This document shows positions 33,815 to 36,931 of a DNA stretch of 36,931 nt, in pieces (positions within the stretch are counted from its first letter, which is position 1; each line of letters begins with the position of its first letter). The DNA lies in NCBI GenBank assembly GCA_009380025.1, contig WHSP01000028.1, positions 1 through 36,931 on the forward strand, written 5' to 3'. The notes under the pieces were generated by a model. It was not told the DNA's origin. It saw nothing but the letters and a program-made list of their open reading frames with translations, and searched no databases. A program made the position numbers and the translations under genes. The stretch is from Gemmatimonas sp. Lineage in GTDB: Bacteria; Gemmatimonadota; Gemmatimonadetes; Longimicrobiales; Longimicrobiaceae.

Positions 33815-34899
33815 CCTGTCCTCTCGATCCTGCCGCCTCCGAGCATAACGTCATCGTCGAAGATGACAGCCGACTGACCCGGCGCCACGGCGCGCTGCGG
33901 CTCGTCGAAGCGTAGGCTGATCCTTCCTCCGGCCAGGTTCTCAACGTGGGCTGCTGCGGCAGGTGCCCGATGACGGATCTGAACGCTGACATCCGCACCG
34001 GTAGTTGGCGACGGACCGAGCCAGTTGAGTTCGCCTAGCTCGAGGTCGTTGCGGTAGACCTCTTCGATCTTGCCGACCACCACCTCTCGGGTCTCAGGTC
34101 TGGCTCCGATCACATAAAGACGACGCTGGTGTCCTCCGCCGAACCCGCGGCGCTGACCGACCGTATAGCGTGCGTAGCCGTCGTGCTCCCCGATCTTCTC
34201 GCCCGCTGCCGTGACGAGGGGACCCGGCGTAAGCGCGGGGTGGTCGGTCCCGAGGCGCTCTTCGAGGACATCCACGTAGTTGCCTGTGGGGACGAAGCAG
34301 ATCTCCTGACTCTCGGGCTTGTCGGCCGTTACGAGGCCGAGGTCACGCGCCCGCTCCCTCACCTCCGGTTTAGTCAGCGCGCCAAGGGGAAGAAGTAGGC
34401 GGGACAGGATCTCCGGGGGTAGGCTCCAGAGAAAGTAGGCCTGGTCCTTGTCCGGATCGATGCCGCGCCGCAGGCGCGGATTCCCCGTGGGGTCGGAGTC
34501 GACACGAGCATAATGGCCCGTGGCGATCGCGTCACATCCGAGCATTGCGCCACGCTTGAGAAGGTCCCGGAACTTGGTGTTGCCGTTGCAGCGCACGCAG
34601 GGATTGGGGGTCCGACCCGCTGCGTACTCGTCGACGAAGTCGTCGATGACGTCGCGGGTGAAATCGCGCTCGACGTCGAATACGTAGTGCGGGATCTCCA
34701 GCCGATCAGCGACCGACCGGGCGTCCATGATGCCCTCGAGCCCGCAGCACGTCTGGGACGGCCCCTCTACCTCAGAGTAGCAGAAAGTCTTCATCGTTAC
34801 GCCGATGACGCGGTGACCCTGTTCGACGAGCAGGGCCGCTGCGACGGAGGAGTCTACTCCTCCCGACATCGCGACAAGGACGGTTCTCGAATCCTGCAT
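33811..34899 (-). CDS. mnmA: tRNA-specific 2-thiouridylase MnmA
   Basis: A 362-residue enzyme that puts sulfur on U34 of tRNA-Lys, -Glu and -Gln. The PP-loop SGGVDSS is at residues 12-18. The two catalytic cysteines are Cys101 in NPCVRCN and Cys201 in ESQEICFVP, and GHYARV is near 128. The C-terminal barrel includes YTVGQRRGFGGG. The tRNA-Gln(TTG) encoded in this window is an expected substrate. It lies 117 nt downstream of a cysteine desulfurase gene on the same strand, its likely sulfur donor. Confidence 0.97.
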   Translation of the reverse strand: MQDSRTVLVAMSGGVDSSVAAALLVEQGHRVIGVTMKTFCYSEVEGPSQTCCGLEGIMDARSVADRLEIPHYVFDVERDFTRDVIDDFVDEYAAGRTPNPCVRCNGNTKFRDLLKRGAMLGCDAIATGHYARVDSDPTGNPRLRRGIDPDKDQAYFLWSLPPEILSRLLLPLGALTKPEVRERARDLGLVTADKPESQEICFVPTGNYVDVLEERLGTDHPALTPGPLVTAAGEKIGEHDGYARYTVGQRRGFGGGHQRRLYVIGARPETREVVVGKIEEVYRNDLELGELNWLGPSPTTGADVSVQIRHRAPAAAAHVENLAGGRISLRFDEPQRAVAPGQSAVIFDDDVMLGGGRIERTG

Positions 34900-35016
34900 T
34901 ACATTCTCCCGAACACCCAGTACCTCTTCTCACAAATTGGGGCCACCTATTCCGAGTTGCCACGACCGGGGGAGGATCTCGAATACGTCATCGTAGTTCA
35001 GACACCGTGTACTGGT

Positions 35017-36162
35017 CTAAACGCCCGATGTCGATCGAAGTCGCTCCATCAGGGGCGGCAGGATCGCGATCGCTTCGTCGATCTGTTTCTCCGTCGTTTC
35101 CCGGCCGAGGGAGAATCGGACCGAGGGTCCGGCGACGTCCGCCGGGATACCCATCGTAGTCAGCACGTGCGACGGGTTGACGCCACCGCTCGAACACGCC
35201 GAACCCGAGGACGCTGCGATCCCCTCCAGATCGAGCATGACCAGGAGCATCTCGCTGTTTGCGCCCGGGATCGAGACGTTCAAGATCGTGGGAAGGCGCT
35301 CGGCTCCCGCGGCGTTCACGACTAGGTCCGGGACACGCGCCTCCAGCGCGTGCTGCAAGCGGTCACGAAGTCGGGTTATGCGCTCGCACTGATGCGCCCG
35401 TTCCTTGACTGCGAGCTCGGCTGCGGTGGCGAAGCCAACCGCCCCGGCAACGTCCTCCGTTCCCGCGCGAAGCCCGCGCTCGTGTCCACCACCGTGGATC
35501 AAGGGCCGGAGCGCTGTTCCCTTCCGGACGAACAAGGCCCCCACACCCTTGGGTCCACCGATCTTGTGCGCGCTCATGGAGAGCAGAGTCACGGGTACGT
35601 GGTCCACGCGAACGTCGAGCTTTCCGATCGCCTGAACGGCGTCGCTGTGGAACGGCACGTTCGCCGCAGCGCACTGCTGCGCGAGCTCTGGGATCGGCTG
35701 AATCGTACCGACTTCGTTGTTTGCCCACATCACGGAGACGACCGCGGGCTGCGCCGAAAGCACCTCGGCGAGGCCTTCGAGTGCCACTCTGCCCTGGCTG
35801 TCGACCGGCAGTAGATGTAAAGGATTCCCCTCCTCTTCTGCCGCCCTTGCCGCATTCAGAACCGCGCGATGTTCAATGGACGAGCACACCACGGTTCTCC
35901 CCCGTTCCTTTCTCGTGCGGCCAAGGATCGCGAGATTGTCCGCCTCCGTTCCGCCCCGAGTGAAGACGATCTCGGTTGGACGTGCCCCGACGATGGCCGC
36001 GATTCGCGCCCGAGCGTCCTCCAACTTCATCTTCGCCTCACGGCCCCAGCGGTGAAGACTGGAGGGATTCCCGAACGTCCCTTCCAGCAATGGGAGCATC
36101 GCCTCCCGAACTTCGGGGCGCACGGGGGTTGTGGCAGCGTAGTCGAAGTAGATCGGTTCCAT
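35017..36162 (-). CDS. Cysteine desulfurase (NifS/IscS family)
   Basis: A 381-residue PLP enzyme that removes sulfur from cysteine and holds it as a persulfide. The start YFDYAATTPVRPEV and the GNPSSLHRWG segment are typical. His98 in SSIEHRAV stacks on PLP, Lys200 in SMSAHKIGGPKG binds PLP, and the catalytic Cys323 is in SGSACSSG. The ATG (complement of 36160-36162) has GAGAGG about 7 nt upstream. Its place before mnmA suggests it supplies sulfur for tRNA thiolation and perhaps Fe-S clusters; no iscU or rrf2-type regulator is adjacent. A long hairpin lies in its leader. NifS and IscS cannot be told apart safely, so no symbol is given. Confidence 0.95.
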   Translation of the reverse strand: MEPIYFDYAATTPVRPEVREAMLPLLEGTFGNPSSLHRWGREAKMKLEDARARIAAIVGARPTEIVFTRGGTEADNLAILGRTRKERGRTVVCSSIEHRAVLNAARAAEEEGNPLHLLPVDSQGRVALEGLAEVLSAQPAVVSVMWANNEVGTIQPIPELAQQCAAANVPFHSDAVQAIGKLDVRVDHVPVTLLSMSAHKIGGPKGVGALFVRKGTALRPLIHGGGHERGLRAGTEDVAGAVGFATAAELAVKERAHQCERITRLRDRLQHALEARVPDLVVNAAGAERLPTILNVSIPGANSEMLLVMLDLEGIAASSGSACSSGGVNPSHVLTTMGIPADVAGPSVRFSLGRETTEKQIDEAIAILPPLMERLRSTSGV

Positions 36163-36183
36163 TCCTTACCTCTCGCCCAGGTG

Positions 36184-36239
36184 CACTGCAAGTGTAGGTA
36201 ATAACCGGTTCGCGGTCTCGGGTTCGATTACCGGCAGTG
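36184..36239 (-). promoter_or_regulatory. Long hairpin in the cysteine desulfurase leader
   Basis: The outer stem is CACTGC (36184-36189) with GCAGTG (36234-36239). The inner stem is GGTAATAACC (36197-36206) with GGTTCGATTACC (36221-36232), 10 bp with a CG bulge. It ends 21 nt before the start codon and about 10 nt before the ribosome-binding site of the minus-strand gene, a good place for translational or transcriptional control. No known riboswitch class is recognised. Confidence 0.4.
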
Positions 36240-36371
36240 GCAGCCCAAGGACCGGCGTCCAGCACGCACGGACAACGCCAGGACTCCAGGGGCGGCGCGG
36301 TTGAGTCGGTTCCCTTCACGCCGTAGATTGGGCGTGCCGCGGGCTCTCTTCCCTCCGTACGGACCCACGCG

Positions 36372-36698
36372 ATGAACAACCCCTCGACATTCCGGACCAC
36401 TGTTCACGGCACCGTGTTCGGACACCGCGCCAGCCACCTCGACGACCTTGCTCCCGGGGACCGATTGCTTCTGATTCCGGACCCTCCCGGTGGAGACGAT
36501 TCGGCGGTCTGGGTTCATCTCCCCGAGGGCGATCCCCTCGGTCACCTGCCACCGGAGATCAACGCCTGGCTCGCACCGTGGATGATGCGCGGAGGTGCCG
36601 CTTCAGCGACTACACTGCGAGTGAGCGGTTCCGAGGTCCCCAGCTGGAAGCGCCTGCTGATCGAGGTTCACTGCCGCGAGGCAATCCGAAGCGCCTGA
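36372..36698 (+). CDS. Stand-alone HIRAN-domain protein
   Basis: A 108-residue protein that aligns by eye with the HIRAN domain: TTVHGTVFGHRASHLDDLAPGDRL, then LIPDPPGGDDSAVWVHL in place of the usual NpyDpnAVaV, then GDPLGHLPPEINAWLAPWM (the GYvPrelA motif). HIRAN domains bind damaged or single-stranded DNA ends in helicases such as HLTF; short free-standing bacterial forms have no settled role. The ATG at 36372 has only a weak upstream purine tract. It is divergent from the cysteine desulfurase gene, with a 209-nt gap. Confidence 0.65.
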   Translation: MNNPSTFRTTVHGTVFGHRASHLDDLAPGDRLLLIPDPPGGDDSAVWVHLPEGDPLGHLPPEINAWLAPWMMRGGAASATTLRVSGSEVPSWKRLLIEVHCREAIRSA

Positions 36699-36807
36699 TC
36701 CCCCCGGACCCGCCGGCCATGGGCCCGACGCGTCGATCGTGCGTCCCCGGACCGACTCGCGGTCGGCCAACGGCAGGCGGTTGCTGCACACGCTTCAGGA
36801 ACGCCTT

Positions 36808-36931
36808 CTAGAAGGCCGAAGAGAAATCGCGCAGCTCTGCGTTGCGCTTCCTCGCCGCTCCCTGCGGTGTACAGTCGTACGCCTCACTCGCGGCTCGTCG
36901 CGCGCCTTGACCTGCACGATTTCTCTTCGGC
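36808..36931 (+). repeat. Left-hand part of dispersed CTAG-ended repeat (copy E)
   Basis: It starts CTAGAAGGCCGAAGAGAAAT followed by CGCGCAGCTCTGCG and runs through the core (CAGTCGTACGCCTCACTCGC) to the window end. The last 21 bases are identical to bases 1-21 and to 8741-8761. The left end differs from other copies: TGTTGAT is replaced by CGAAGAG, making it the exact complement of the internal CGATTTCTCTTCGGCCTTC. Confidence 0.85.

Noticed and set aside
36205-36250. tRNA or tRNA remnant (GTCTCGGGTTCGATTACCGG)
   Set aside because: It resembles a T-arm, but the base after the loop is A instead of the C needed to pair with G53, the arms do not pair, and no anticodon stem or acceptor can be drawn. 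A hairpin explains the sequence better.
1-36931. Circular plasmid or phage genome
   Set aside because: The 21-nt terminal match lies inside a dispersed repeat and is also found at 8741. The genes are core chromosomal functions with no replication initiator, capsid or transfer genes.
1-36931. CRISPR array
   Set aside because: The repeats present are either dispersed single copies or two-unit tandems without unique spacers of regular length, and no cas gene is visible.

Overview
This is a high-GC stretch of bacterial chromosome packed with housekeeping genes. It is not a mobile island. The gene content and order suggest a Gemmatimonadota-type bacterium: a Roadblock protein followed by MglA, a run of dnaX, ybaB and recR, a membrane pyrophosphatase of the K+-dependent type, and a degenerate HPt protein next to pdxJ. 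No rRNA or marker comparison was possible, so this placement is an inference of moderate confidence. There is no phage, transposase, toxin-antitoxin, restriction or CRISPR signature.

Layout. 268-4874: a ZIP metal transporter, rarA, a two-gene ABC-type transporter coupled to rarA by ATGA overlaps, and a LEA14-like lipoprotein. 5071-10778: hflX, a DUF2520 dehydrogenase-like gene, pdxJ, an HPt-like gene without its histidine, a UPF0104 membrane protein and ispE, most of them overlapping by 1-4 nt. 10827-16801: tRNA-Gln(TTG), prs, rplY (CTC type), pth, hppA and ychF. 17537-19581: the ribosomal cluster rpsF-rpsR-DUF2232-rplI. 19695-25218: rsfS, a large protein with a degenerate MinD/ParA-like domain and two SPOR domains, and smc. 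25382-28907: yraN, dnaX, ybaB and recR. 29114-30799: a small membrane-anchored protein, a Roadblock/MglB-like protein and mglA. 30843-33793: pgsA, grpE, dnaJ and a small unknown gene. On the minus strand, 36162-33811 carries a cysteine desulfurase followed by mnmA, which work together in tRNA 2-thiouridylation. A stand-alone HIRAN-domain gene lies at 36372-36698.

The most unusual feature is a family of intergenic repeats of about 150-180 bp with CTAG-bounded terminal inverted repeats, resembling an IS5-type MITE. There are six copies or fragments: 1-54, 8614-8795, 25753-25812, 29922-30074, 32199-32355 and 36808-36931. In the three internal full-length copies, the end of the repeat supplies the stop codon of the upstream gene. 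These copies sit between functionally linked genes (mglB|mglA, grpE|dnaJ) or fill the gap between neighbours (HPt|UPF0104). Both ends of the window lie inside copies of this repeat and share an identical 21-nt sequence, so the piece probably ends where an assembly broke at the repeat; the match should not be read as circularity.

Other points of interest are the pseudo-ATPase/SPOR protein between rsfS and smc, the HPt domain lacking its phospho-acceptor histidine, a long hairpin in the cysteine desulfurase leader, and tandem palindromic and direct repeats immediately upstream of ychF.
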